A DNA stretch of 11,870 nucleotides from positions 1-11,870 of the forward strand of contig JAOPVG010000124.1 of assembly GCA_025966255.1 (NCBI GenBank), read 5' to 3'. Source of the DNA: Jatrophihabitans sp. (lineage in GTDB: Bacteria; Actinomycetota; Actinomycetes; Mycobacteriales; Jatrophihabitantaceae). Made by a program: the position numbers and the translations under genes. Each line of letters begins with the position of its first letter. The first letter of the stretch is position 1. The notes under the pieces were generated by a model, which was not told the DNA's origin, ran no database searches, and saw only the letters and a list, made by a program, of their open reading frames with translations. Positions 1 to 6,905 of the stretch are shown here, one piece after another.

Positions 1-75
1 GACGCGGTCGAACACGACCTCGGCCGAGGCGTTTACTCGGACAGTCGTGAGGTAGTCGGTGCTCGTGCTGGGCAT
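1..75 (-). CDS. SRPBCC/AHSA1-type protein, N-terminal 25 codons only (runs off left edge)
   Basis: The minus strand from position 75 reads an ATG followed by 24 open codons to the window edge. The peptide starts MPSTSTDYLTTVRVNASAEV and continues VFDRV. The pattern of a short polar leader, a beta strand, then 'NASAEVVFDRV' matches the start of SRPBCC (START/Bet v1-like, often called AHSA1) proteins, where the strand is followed by 'aspe.VFdal'. These are small hydrophobic-ligand-binding folds whose substrate varies. The start is well supported: AAAGGGGG at 81-88 lies five bases upstream. In actinomycetes such genes are often paired with an ArsR-type repressor gene; none is visible here, but it could lie to the left. 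Only 25 residues are seen, so the family call rests on a short stretch. Confidence 0.62.
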   Translation of the reverse strand, partial: MPSTSTDYLTTVRVNASAEVVFDRV

Positions 76-80
76 TGCGG

Positions 81-88
81 CCCCCTTT
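81..88 (-). promoter_or_regulatory. Ribosome binding site of the SRPBCC gene
   Basis: On the minus strand AAAGGGGG ends five bases before the ATG at 75. It is one of the best Shine-Dalgarno matches in the window and fixes the start of the left-edge gene. Confidence 0.7.
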
Positions 89-97
89 AGCTGGATG

Positions 98-125
98 ACT
101 TTACGCAACCTGTTGGTTGCATCAA
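98..125 (-). promoter_or_regulatory. Candidate sigma70-type promoter for the SRPBCC gene
   Basis: Minus strand: a -35-like TTGATG (120-125) and a -10-like TAAAGT (98-103) are separated by 16 bases. Each matches its consensus at four of six positions. The -10 lies 22 bases before the ATG, giving a short leader that just contains the ribosome binding site. The first palindromic operator fills the spacer, so a bound repressor would block polymerase. Actinomycete promoters are degenerate, so this is inferred from spacing and context. Confidence 0.42.
105..120. promoter_or_regulatory. Operator-like palindrome, copy 1
   Basis: GCAACC-TGTT-GGTTGC is a perfect inverted repeat with 6-base arms and a 4-base centre. 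It lies between the candidate -35 and -10 of the SRPBCC gene. The same arms and spacing recur 28 bases away. This geometry suits a dimeric winged-helix repressor such as an ArsR-family protein, a common partner of SRPBCC genes. The repeat is directly visible; the identity of the regulator is inferred. Confidence 0.65.
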
Positions 126-132
126 ACCTATG

Positions 133-148
133 GCAACCGGTGGGTTGC
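133..148. promoter_or_regulatory. Operator-like palindrome, copy 2
   Basis: GCAACC-GGTG-GGTTGC has the same perfect 6-base arms and 4-base centre as the copy at 105-120, with a different core. The repeat-to-repeat distance is 28 bases, close to but not exactly three helical turns. It lies just upstream of the candidate -35. Two sites with identical arms and unrelated centres suggest selection on the arms. Confidence 0.6.
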
Positions 149-665
149 GTCAAGCCGTGTCCGTGAGTCCCTCGGCGAGGAGGCCTCGGCGTTCGGGCCG
201 GCTCGGCGCTGCGAATTCCACGGATGCACGTGCAACCCCGAGCCTCGTTCGACGCAAGGCCGCTCGCCCGGGGGGTCAGCAGTCAGGGCGTAGCAACTCG
301 AGCAGTCGCCGCAACGTTCAGGACCCGGGCGACGTGCCAAACGATGGTCGCTCAAGCTCGCCCACCGACCGATCGGAATGGTCAAGCGCGTGCCAGAGCC
401 GTCGATCGGCGCGGCTCAGGCACCTTGCTCAGGACACGGCGTTGTGCAACCGCGAACCTGATCACGACGGTCCGCATGCGGCTCTGGTGTGGCAGGACGA
501 CCAGGGCAGAAACTGGCGGCTGAATTCAATGTGACGATCGACGTGTCGGTCGGTACACGCGATCATCTAAGCCGATCGGTCGCGAACCTACCGAGAGGTA
601 CCAACGGCCCGCCGGCCTCCGCGTGGCTGGAGAATCCTGTCGCTGATCCTCGTAGCGTGGTCAGC
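149..665. other. Mostly non-coding stretch between the operators and the plus-strand gene
   Basis: This stretch holds no convincing full-size gene. Frames open on either strand give Arg/Ser-rich, low-complexity translations without family resemblance, except for the last third of the frame ending at 534 (entered separately). Short perfect palindromes are present, such as TGCACGTGCA at 224-233 and CCTCG-G-CGAGG at 170-180, along with single GCAACC half-sites near 231 and 447. No tRNA fold, CRISPR repeat or clear promoter was recognised. It could be the decayed remains of a gene or an element boundary, but nothing shows this directly. Confidence 0.5.
334..534 (+). CDS. Possible small protein with a Cys...DHDGPH motif
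   Basis: This frame starts at GTG 334 and ends at TGA 532-534, giving 66 residues. The last 35 residues look protein-like: 'RLRHLAQDTALC', then 'NREPDHDGPHAALVW', then 'QDDQGRNWRL'. A Cys followed a few residues later by DHDGPH or DHDGEH recurs in small uncharacterised actinobacterial and actinophage proteins, where Cys and His may bind a metal. The first half is Ser/Arg-rich and unconvincing. The start is uncertain: no good ribosome binding site is seen, and the same frame stays open upstream to an ATG at 130 lying between the two operator repeats. It may instead be the tail of a decayed gene. It ends 131 bases before the next plus-strand gene and could be co-transcribed with it. Confidence 0.33.
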   Translation: MPNDGRSSSPTDRSEWSSACQSRRSARLRHLAQDTALCNREPDHDGPHAALVWQDDQGRNWRLNSM

Positions 666-1394
666 ATGCCCGACCAGCGGCAGGACCACACGGCTCTCCG
701 ACGACACTTCGGAGAGCAACTGACGTTTCTGATCGCATCTGGCAAGGCTTACGACGGCGGCACGCAGCTTGAAGCAAAGCGCATCGCCACGGTGCTCCGT
801 ATACTTCTCCACCACACGCGCACCAGTCACGCTCTGCTTGTGCAGCTCGGCTGGCGGGACAAGTGGACGTGGGCGGATACCGCGGGTGTGCTGGATGAGC
901 GCGGTTTACTGCCGATCAGCAACCTCGCACCCCTCGTCTTCGGCGGGGACTCGATCGAATACCGACCGAAACTTGACCGCTGGAACCGTCGACCGCCCGA
1001 GGTACTTGCGAGCATGCGGGCAAGGGGCATGGTGTTCCCGCGCGAGCCTGGCTACTTCATCGACTTCGCCGAGTGGTGGACTATGGCCGTCGTTCGCGAC
1101 GGCGACGGCGACGGGCAGAGGTTCAGCCGAAGGGACCTTGTCCTTCAGGTCACGAACAAGGACGGTGGCGCGCACGTCGACCCCGCCCTACCGGAGGCGT
1201 ACTACAACCTGTCACGGAGCAAGTCTTTCGGGTGGCAGGTCCGCGATCCCGATGGCACGGTGATCGAGGACGCCCGCATCAGCCCGGTACTGCCAAGCAT
1301 TCGCCAGATCGCCCAGGAGTTCATCTACACGGCGCGGCAGTTCTGGCAGCCGCCGGACGGGCAACCGGACCCGTTCACCCGCGCAACGAGCTAG
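666..1394 (+). CDS. Conserved hypothetical protein, 242 aa
   Basis: The product belongs to a family I recognise from many bacteria but cannot assign a function. The N-terminal part (residues about 5-55) is helical, with 'FGEQLTFLIASGKAYDGG' followed by 'EAKRIATVLRILLHHT'. The C-terminal half carries the family's most recognisable block, 'RRDLVLQVTNKDGGAHVDP', then 'YYNLSRSKSFGW', and a final helix 'SIRQIAQEFIYTAR'. The His/Asp pair in GAHVD and the invariant-looking NKDGG suggest a functional centre, but no catalytic role is known to me. No signal peptide or membrane segment is present, so it is probably cytoplasmic. ATG 666 is chosen because the family similarity begins there; the frame is open further upstream, and GTG 657 is an alternative. 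No strong ribosome binding site is seen. It is transcribed towards the secretion operon and may be cargo of the mobile element. Confidence 0.85.
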   Translation: MPDQRQDHTALRRHFGEQLTFLIASGKAYDGGTQLEAKRIATVLRILLHHTRTSHALLVQLGWRDKWTWADTAGVLDERGLLPISNLAPLVFGGDSIEYRPKLDRWNRRPPEVLASMRARGMVFPREPGYFIDFAEWWTMAVVRDGDGDGQRFSRRDLVLQVTNKDGGAHVDPALPEAYYNLSRSKSFGWQVRDPDGTVIEDARISPVLPSIRQIAQEFIYTARQFWQPPDGQPDPFTRATS

Positions 1395-1687
1395 GGATCG
1401 ATCCAATCCTGCTCGCACACAGACCATCGGTGCACTTGGTGTCGCATGCTTTGTCGATCGATAGGCCGCCAGGCAACCGCCCGCGCATAACTCCACCGGA
1501 TCGTGCTCAGGCCGTCGCACCTATTCGGCGATCTCGCGTCGCCACCCGCTCCCGCGTGCGTCGCACATGAACGGCCACGCAGCGACCGCAAGGCGTACGA
1601 ATCGTTGCGGGCACGATCCCTGTCGTTCTCGTGGCCCGGTGACCGACTCGGCGGACTCATTCCGACGACAGTGCTTGCCGACCGCGG
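1395..1687. other. Convergent intergenic region
   Basis: This lies between the end of the plus-strand hypothetical gene and the end of the minus-strand operon. It starts with a perfect 10-base palindrome, GGATCGATCC (1395-1404), directly after the TAG stop, and contains an 11-base palindrome, GTGCG-T-CGCAC (1556-1566). Neither has the stem-loop plus T-tract of a classical terminator, and no convincing terminator was found for either gene set. No coding frame or tRNA is supported. Confidence 0.5.
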
Positions 1688-3175
1688 TTATCCGTACGCG
1701 TCTCCGGTCAACTGAGCGTCGGTATTGGTCACGGCGGCCTCCCAATCGGAGATGCCGATGCTGACGTGTTCGGGGTCGGCGCCTGCCTTGACCAGCACGC
1801 ACTCGCCTTGCGGCAGTGACCTGATCAGGTCGCCGAGTTCGCGCGGCAGTTGTGCGATGGACAAGGTCTCGCGGACCTCGACCTCTTCGCTCTGCCCGAA
1901 CAGGAAGAGCGTGGAGGACTCCTTCATCAGCGCCCGCGCCGGCGAGCCGTGAGGCAGGTCCGATGGATGGTGGAAGCCGGCGACCAGGCACAGGCCGAGG
2001 GCGCGGGAGAGCTTGGCCTGTTCGCGGAACATCTCCCCGAGGCTGGCTGAGGATGACACGTGCCAGCCTTCCTCTACTACCAGGATCGTCTGCTGCCGCG
2101 CTGCCGAGCGCTGCGCGAGCAGGCCGGACAGCCAGGTCTGGATGAGCAGCATGACGATGCCGAGCGCCGGCCCGGAGTTGGGCAGCGACGAGATGTCGAA
2201 GACCGTCAACCCGGCCGGGTGGTCCACCGACACCTCGGGCGACGTCGGTCCGTCGATGACGCCGCCGAGTTCGCCGTTGGCGAGCACAAGAAGAGTCGCC
2301 GCTGCCTCACGTCCCCACCCGTAGACATCGGCCGCAGTCCACGAGTCGTCGTACAGCGAGCGGACCTGACCGTCGTGCGGATGCTGCAGGCACCAGATCA
2401 GGTCGAGAAGCGTCGGTTCCCGGCTGTCTGCCGCCGCTCGTCCTGGCGCTGCAAGCAGCGCCACACGGAGCGCTTCGATGCCGAGGACGTCTAGCGAGTG
2501 ACCGAGGTACTCGGCGATGACTCGCTGGACGAGCTCGAGCTGGCCGGCAGGCCGGCCCTCGCTCGTCGCCGCCCCGGAAGACGTCGCGATGCCGATGCGC
2601 GGGTCGATGAGGTTGATGCAACTCGCCCCGGGCCCGCCGCCGGGGACGAGGCGGACCGGCTGGGTGCCCATCGCTCGGGCGATCGGCCCGTATTCGCCTT
2701 CCGCACCCTGGCGTTTCTTGTCGAGCACCACGACGCGCCTGCCGAGCAGCAGCGGGCGCAACACGAACAGGCACTTCATGCACGTGCTCTTGCCCATGCC
2801 GATGTTGCCGATGACCGAGACGACGGTGCTGGTGAACAGCGGCTCACGCGGGTCGGCGTAGGAGGCGAACGGGTCATAGGTGGCCGCCGCTCCGGTACGC
2901 ACGTTCCGTCCGACCAGGAGCCGATCCAGGGAGGCCGGGCGGGCGGCAAGGGCAACGTTGAGGACTTCCGCCTGGCGCGTTGTCGTTCGTAGCGGTTCAA
3001 GGCGCACTTCGTAGGCACCGTCTCGGTCGCGCAACGGCCGCCGCTTCGGAACCGCTCGCGGCTCCGGTGGTGTGGGCGCTGGTGGTCGTTCCGGTTCCGG
3101 GATCCACCCCGGGCCTGCGCTGCGTCCCGAGCCAGGACGGATCGCACGGCGATTGCTGGCATCGAGGCGGGTCAC
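1688..3175 (-). CDS. VirB4-type conjugation ATPase (C-terminal ATPase module), 495 aa
   Basis: This is the energising ATPase of the type IV secretion system, expected at the inner face of the membrane. A Pro-rich leader (about residues 10-45) precedes the domain. The Walker A motif is GNIGMGKS at 123-130, followed by T131; the Walker B-like strand 'ILVVEEGWH' is at about 364-372, with the paired acidic residues typical of VirB4/TraC proteins. The segment 'VVVLDKKRQGAEGEYGPIA' matches the strand and loop after Walker A in VirB4. At 495 residues it is shorter than one-piece VirB4 proteins because it lacks their N-terminal domain, which seems to be supplied by the upstream gene. GTG 3175 is chosen because it forms a 4-base GTGA overlap with the upstream stop; the frame is open further upstream, but only inside the preceding gene. 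Last gene of the operon. Confidence 0.88.
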   Translation of the reverse strand: MTRLDASNRRAIRPGSGRSAGPGWIPEPERPPAPTPPEPRAVPKRRPLRDRDGAYEVRLEPLRTTTRQAEVLNVALAARPASLDRLLVGRNVRTGAAATYDPFASYADPREPLFTSTVVSVIGNIGMGKSTCMKCLFVLRPLLLGRRVVVLDKKRQGAEGEYGPIARAMGTQPVRLVPGGGPGASCINLIDPRIGIATSSGAATSEGRPAGQLELVQRVIAEYLGHSLDVLGIEALRVALLAAPGRAAADSREPTLLDLIWCLQHPHDGQVRSLYDDSWTAADVYGWGREAAATLLVLANGELGGVIDGPTSPEVSVDHPAGLTVFDISSLPNSGPALGIVMLLIQTWLSGLLAQRSAARQQTILVVEEGWHVSSSASLGEMFREQAKLSRALGLCLVAGFHHPSDLPHGSPARALMKESSTLFLFGQSEEVEVRETLSIAQLPRELGDLIRSLPQGECVLVKAGADPEHVSIGISDWEAAVTNTDAQLTGDAYG

Positions 3176-4737
3176 CAGCGCACTCCCCGACCGAGACCGA
3201 GCACGGCCGGCCAAGCGAGGTCCTGCTCGTACTCGATCCAGTCCAGTTCGTTGATCGACGAATCGGCGGCGGCCTCGTCCATCGCGCGGCACGCATCATC
3301 CAGGTCAGCCTTCGTCGTCGCCTGTATGGCGATGAACAACGCCCACTCGGCACCCGCGTGACCCGAGCCAGGAGCAAGGTCGACGAGCCGGCGCGTGGAC
3401 GAATCGAGCATGACGCGGCCGGTCCCGTCGTCGACCTTGCCCTCTGCATCCGTCGTCAGCGCGGCCGAGGTGTCGGTGGTCGCATCCTTCACGGCGTCAG
3501 CTCGCGCGGCGCGCGCCGGCTTCGGCCGGATCCGGGTAGCGACGGTGCGCACGACAGCAGGCGATAAGTTGACGAGGACGGGCGCCAGCCAGCGCGGTCC
3601 GAGGCGTGCGGCCTCCATGCCGCGCGGCGGAACGCTCGCGATGCGCGTGTACCAGCCGCCGGATTCACCGTCCTCGTCGACCACCACTTCGGTCGACGTG
3701 GTCCGGAAGCTCAGGAATGCCTGCGACCAGGCGAGCCCGCCGTGCCGGTCAGGTGGGCAGTCCGGGCTCTGTAGGGCACGCAGTGCAGCCACAGTTCGCT
3801 GCTCCCCCAGCACGTCGACGTGGCCGAGGCCAGCGTTCGTGGCGCGGCCGATCAATTGGACGAGTTCGTCGCGGACGAGCTTGGCCCAGCCCGCGGGTGC
3901 AGGCGCGATGCGCGCAGCGGCGAGTTGGAACTCGTCGGTGAGATCGAAGCGGGCCACGAGGTAGTTGCGGTGCGCCTCGCACCGATAAGCCTCTTGTTGC
4001 ACGACCTGGTCGTAGGAGGCCAGTAGTTGCCGGTACGCCGCTCGCACCGTCGCCGGCGCGGAGTCGCTGGGCGGGCGTAGCTGCGCCTCGAGGAGCGCGG
4101 AGTGTTCGGTGAAGTCCTGCGGCAGTGTGCGTGAGACCTGCCCGAGGTCGGACAACCATCGTCCGGGTTTCGCGAGGCTCGCCAGCAGGGCGCCGAAGCC
4201 CTGCTGTCTTGACGCATGTTGGGCGTCGGTCCACAGCCCGGCGCCGAGGCCGTCGGTCGCCATGAGCACGGTCAGGAACTGTCCGGCGCCGGTCGGCGTG
4301 TGGTGCAGGATGAACAGCCGCGACCATTCCGTGTCGGACAGGTCGAGTGGTTCGACACGTCCGATCGGCGGAGGCAGCTTCCATGCGCCGGCCGATCCGG
4401 GATGCAGCAACTCGGGATGGGTGTAGCAGTCCCAACCCTGGCTGGCGCGCCACTTCCGCTGCCGGCGCACGACCCACCGGTCCAGCCGGGAGCGGTCGGT
4501 GTGCGCGGACGGCCACACCATCCAGGCCGCGGTCGCGACGAGGACGACGCAGACCAGGCCGGCCAGCAGCGTGGCAGAGCTGAGCAGCAGCATGACGACG
4601 AACGAGAGCGTTGCCAGCCCGACCGTGCGCGAGATCCGCGACCGCGGCGCGAGCGCGAGCAGGCCGCGCCGTGCGACGTCGCCGCCGAGCACAGACGTGC
4701 GCGTGTCTTCGTCGATCTCGTCCATGGTGCTGGGCAT
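3172..4737 (-). CDS. SCO6880-family type IV secretion protein, 521 aa
   Basis: This is a membrane-associated component of actinobacterial conjugation systems, named after a Streptomyces coelicolor protein. After a short polar N-terminus there is one long hydrophobic block (about residues 39-75) that can form a two-helix hairpin, as in PrgI-like proteins of Gram-positive systems. About 440 mostly soluble residues follow. The C-terminal end, 'TTKADLDDACRAMDEAAA' through 'AWPAVLGLGRGV', closely resembles the segment that ends the N-terminal domain of one-piece VirB4 proteins, where 'LPLGRGL' precedes the ATPase. No Walker motif is present. ATG 4737 overlaps the upstream stop by one base (TGATG), and its own stop overlaps the ATPase start (GTGA), so all three genes look translationally coupled. 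Confidence 0.85.
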   Translation of the reverse strand: MPSTMDEIDEDTRTSVLGGDVARRGLLALAPRSRISRTVGLATLSFVVMLLLSSATLLAGLVCVVLVATAAWMVWPSAHTDRSRLDRWVVRRQRKWRASQGWDCYTHPELLHPGSAGAWKLPPPIGRVEPLDLSDTEWSRLFILHHTPTGAGQFLTVLMATDGLGAGLWTDAQHASRQQGFGALLASLAKPGRWLSDLGQVSRTLPQDFTEHSALLEAQLRPPSDSAPATVRAAYRQLLASYDQVVQQEAYRCEAHRNYLVARFDLTDEFQLAAARIAPAPAGWAKLVRDELVQLIGRATNAGLGHVDVLGEQRTVAALRALQSPDCPPDRHGGLAWSQAFLSFRTTSTEVVVDEDGESGGWYTRIASVPPRGMEAARLGPRWLAPVLVNLSPAVVRTVATRIRPKPARAARADAVKDATTDTSAALTTDAEGKVDDGTGRVMLDSSTRRLVDLAPGSGHAGAEWALFIAIQATTKADLDDACRAMDEAAADSSINELDWIEYEQDLAWPAVLGLGRGVRW

Positions 4738-6905
4738 CAGCGGCCGTCCTCCTCCGAGAGATCTACGTCGGGCACCTGTTGGTCTGCCAATGCCCGGCCG
4801 CGGACCAGCCCGCCCTGCGCGGCCTGCGCCGCGAGCGCGCCCCCGACAGCGGCAACACCACCGGCGCGACGACGGACCTGCCCAAGCCCTGATCCACCAC
4901 GAGCGACCGGGCTCGTTCGGCCGTTCGCTCGTGGCGTGCCGCCGTTGGATTGCGCGCGTCCGAGGACGCCCTTGTCGTACGCATCAGTGAGTCGTCCGCC
5001 CTCGCCGCGCGCTGCACCAGCTCCGGTGATGTCCGCCCGTCGTGTGATGGGCGGGCGGCGCGCTTCCATCGCGCGGCCGGAGAGCGACGCACCGGCCGCG
5101 CCGAGGACAGCGCCGGTGAGGAGACCGCCACCGCCGCGGTGATGGTCGTGCGAGCGTTCTGCGGTCGGGAGGATCGGTGCCCACCGCAATGCGGCGAACG
5201 GTGCCAGCCCGGTGGTGACGACGCCGATCGTCGCGAGCGTCAACCCGGCGAGCACCTCCGTGGGCGACCCGTCGAAGGACAGACCCTCGTTGATCACTCC
5301 GAAGGCTGCGCCGAGCACGATCATCGTCAGCGGCTTGGCCAGGATCAGTCCGACGACGACCCACAGCGCCTTGCTGACCTTGCGCTGCCAGCGCGGGTGC
5401 ACATACGCGCCGGCGACGAACGCGATGAGGGTGGCGGCGACTTCCATACCGTAGCGCTGCACCATCAGTCCGACCCAAAGTCCGAGGGCACCGAGGAACA
5501 ACAGCAGGAAAAGTACGAACCCCATGAACGCGCCGCCCGGAATGGAGTCGGTCACTCTGCTGACGCCGGTCAGCTTCTGCACGGCGCCGCCGGCCTCGCC
5601 GCCGGTCCATCGTTGGACGATGTCAGCGCTCGCCTTGGTGGCATTGGTGGCGAGCAGCTGGAAAAGCGCGGGCGCCCAGAGGATGATCGCGAACGTCTTA
5701 AGCAGCCGGACCCAGAGGTCTTTGGATTCCTCGCGTTTGCCGCTGTCCATCGCGCGGCGGGCCGCGCCGAAGAACATGAACGCTGCCAGGATCATCCCGA
5801 GACCAGCCATCAGCGCATACCGGGACAGGAAGCCGCCGTTGCCCGGCTCCCACGCTGAGCCGGTGTTGTAGTTCTGCACCACCGATGTCACGAGCCCGAC
5901 TGCATTCCTCTTCAGCTCGTTGACGAACTTGTCGAACGCCGTCGCCGCATTGGCGATGAAGTCGGCGACCTTCTTGATCGCGTTGTATATCCCGGTGAAG
6001 AAGTCTGCGACGTCGAGCGCAACCCCCACTGCCCCGACGGCGAGACCGACGAAGAAACCCTTGAACTTTTCCCACATGCTGCGATGTTGCGGACCCCATT
6101 TGTGATCCTCGTCGATCGCGATCGAGATCGAGTTGTTCCATCCGACGCACGCGTCGGTCTCAGCCACGGTCGCCGCCTTGGTGCAGTCGACGTAGTAGGC
6201 GATGGAGCACCACACGCCGTTGTCGATGTTCTTGTCGCACGGAGTCTTCTCGGCCTGCGAGACCTCGATGTTCCGCTTCGCTGCATCGGCGAGCGTGACG
6301 CGGTCGAGCTGCTGCTCCCAGGTGAACCCGATCTGCGTGTCCGCCGGCTGGGCCCACTTGGCAAGCTCAGCCGAGCAGAACCCCCAGTGGTACTGGACCG
6401 TGTCGCCGGCGACCTCGGCAGGCCATCTCGGGAGCATGGCGCGCGTCGGCGACTTCCTCGCTACGACCGAGTCACCGGGATAGTCACCCAGCGGATGCGT
6501 CGGCAGCATGTAAAAGGCCTTCCACCACTTGATCCGGTCGTCTTCGCTCTGCGTCCACCACGCCAGCAGCGGCAGGTAGGGCGTTGCAGCTTCGAGGTAG
6601 CGGCCGACGTCGATGCCGCCCGGCGCGGCCGCGTCGTTGCGCCATCTGAACCGGGGATCGGTGTTGGGCACCGCGCTTTGGCCGCCGGGCTTGCAAGCGA
6701 TCGTCCACACCGATGACCTGAACTGCGGCGTACCACCGACGAACCTTCGCAGGTCCGTCGGAAACCCCGTCGGCAGCCTCTGCCCGTTGAGGGTCGTCCC
6801 GGTCGGGGCAGCCGATGCCGGAGCCGCCGCGATGAAGGGCAGCGCGAGCAAGGTCAGCAGCACCGCCACCGCTCGGTGAAAGGTCATACGCATGTTTGGT
6901 CCCAT
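4737..6905 (-). CDS. VirB6/TrbL-like polytopic conjugation membrane protein, 722 aa
   Basis: This is the likely inner-membrane channel component. A signal peptide (h-region about residues 12-28, cleavage near 'APASAA') is followed by a roughly 330-residue extracytoplasmic domain with six cysteines (71, 177, 223, 233, 241, 253). These are the only cysteines I see in the protein and could form three disulfides. Six hydrophobic segments follow, at about 365-383, 402-420, 459-483, 487-503, 513-537 and 550-573. The last 140 residues are Gly/Ala/Arg-rich and probably disordered in the cytoplasm. This layout of signal peptide, large external domain, helix bundle and low-complexity tail is characteristic of the protein encoded beside SCO6880-family genes. 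ATG 6905 abuts the previous stop (TGAATG). ATG 6893 has GGGA six bases upstream and may be the true start; the signal peptide is kept either way. Confidence 0.83.
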   Translation of the reverse strand: MGPNMRMTFHRAVAVLLTLLALPFIAAAPASAAPTGTTLNGQRLPTGFPTDLRRFVGGTPQFRSSVWTIACKPGGQSAVPNTDPRFRWRNDAAAPGGIDVGRYLEAATPYLPLLAWWTQSEDDRIKWWKAFYMLPTHPLGDYPGDSVVARKSPTRAMLPRWPAEVAGDTVQYHWGFCSAELAKWAQPADTQIGFTWEQQLDRVTLADAAKRNIEVSQAEKTPCDKNIDNGVWCSIAYYVDCTKAATVAETDACVGWNNSISIAIDEDHKWGPQHRSMWEKFKGFFVGLAVGAVGVALDVADFFTGIYNAIKKVADFIANAATAFDKFVNELKRNAVGLVTSVVQNYNTGSAWEPGNGGFLSRYALMAGLGMILAAFMFFGAARRAMDSGKREESKDLWVRLLKTFAIILWAPALFQLLATNATKASADIVQRWTGGEAGGAVQKLTGVSRVTDSIPGGAFMGFVLFLLLFLGALGLWVGLMVQRYGMEVAATLIAFVAGAYVHPRWQRKVSKALWVVVGLILAKPLTMIVLGAAFGVINEGLSFDGSPTEVLAGLTLATIGVVTTGLAPFAALRWAPILPTAERSHDHHRGGGGLLTGAVLGAAGASLSGRAMEARRPPITRRADITGAGAARGEGGRLTDAYDKGVLGRAQSNGGTPRANGRTSPVARGGSGLGQVRRRAGGVAAVGGALAAQAAQGGLVRGRALADQQVPDVDLSEEDGR

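Noticed and set aside
130..333. Upstream part of the plus-strand frame 130-534
   Set aside because: Its ATG lies between the two operator repeats, no ribosome binding site is seen, and the translation is Arg/Ser-rich without family resemblance. Only the end of this frame was kept, at low confidence.
489..665. Longer start (489) for the 242-aa hypothetical protein
   Set aside because: The extra 59 residues have no resemblance to the family, whose similarity begins at the Met encoded at 666.
1395..1687. Possible terminator or attachment site in the convergent gap
   Set aside because: Only short palindromes (10-11 bases) were found, with no stem-loop plus T-tract, no tRNA and no repeat matching another part of the window.
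1521..1991. 156-codon minus-strand frame at the operon end
   Set aside because: It overlaps the VirB4-type ATPase in another frame and is Arg/Gly-rich with no recognisable domain.
4216..5142. 308-codon plus-strand frame opposite the SCO6880-family and VirB6-like genes
   Set aside because: A long antisense frame is expected opposite high-GC genes. The translation is Arg/Pro/Gly-rich with no motif, and the minus-strand genes there are clear.
4950..5858. 302-codon plus-strand frame opposite the VirB6-like gene
   Set aside because: It mirrors the membrane-spanning region of the real gene, is rich in Asp/Glu/Arg/His, and has no start signal or family resemblance.
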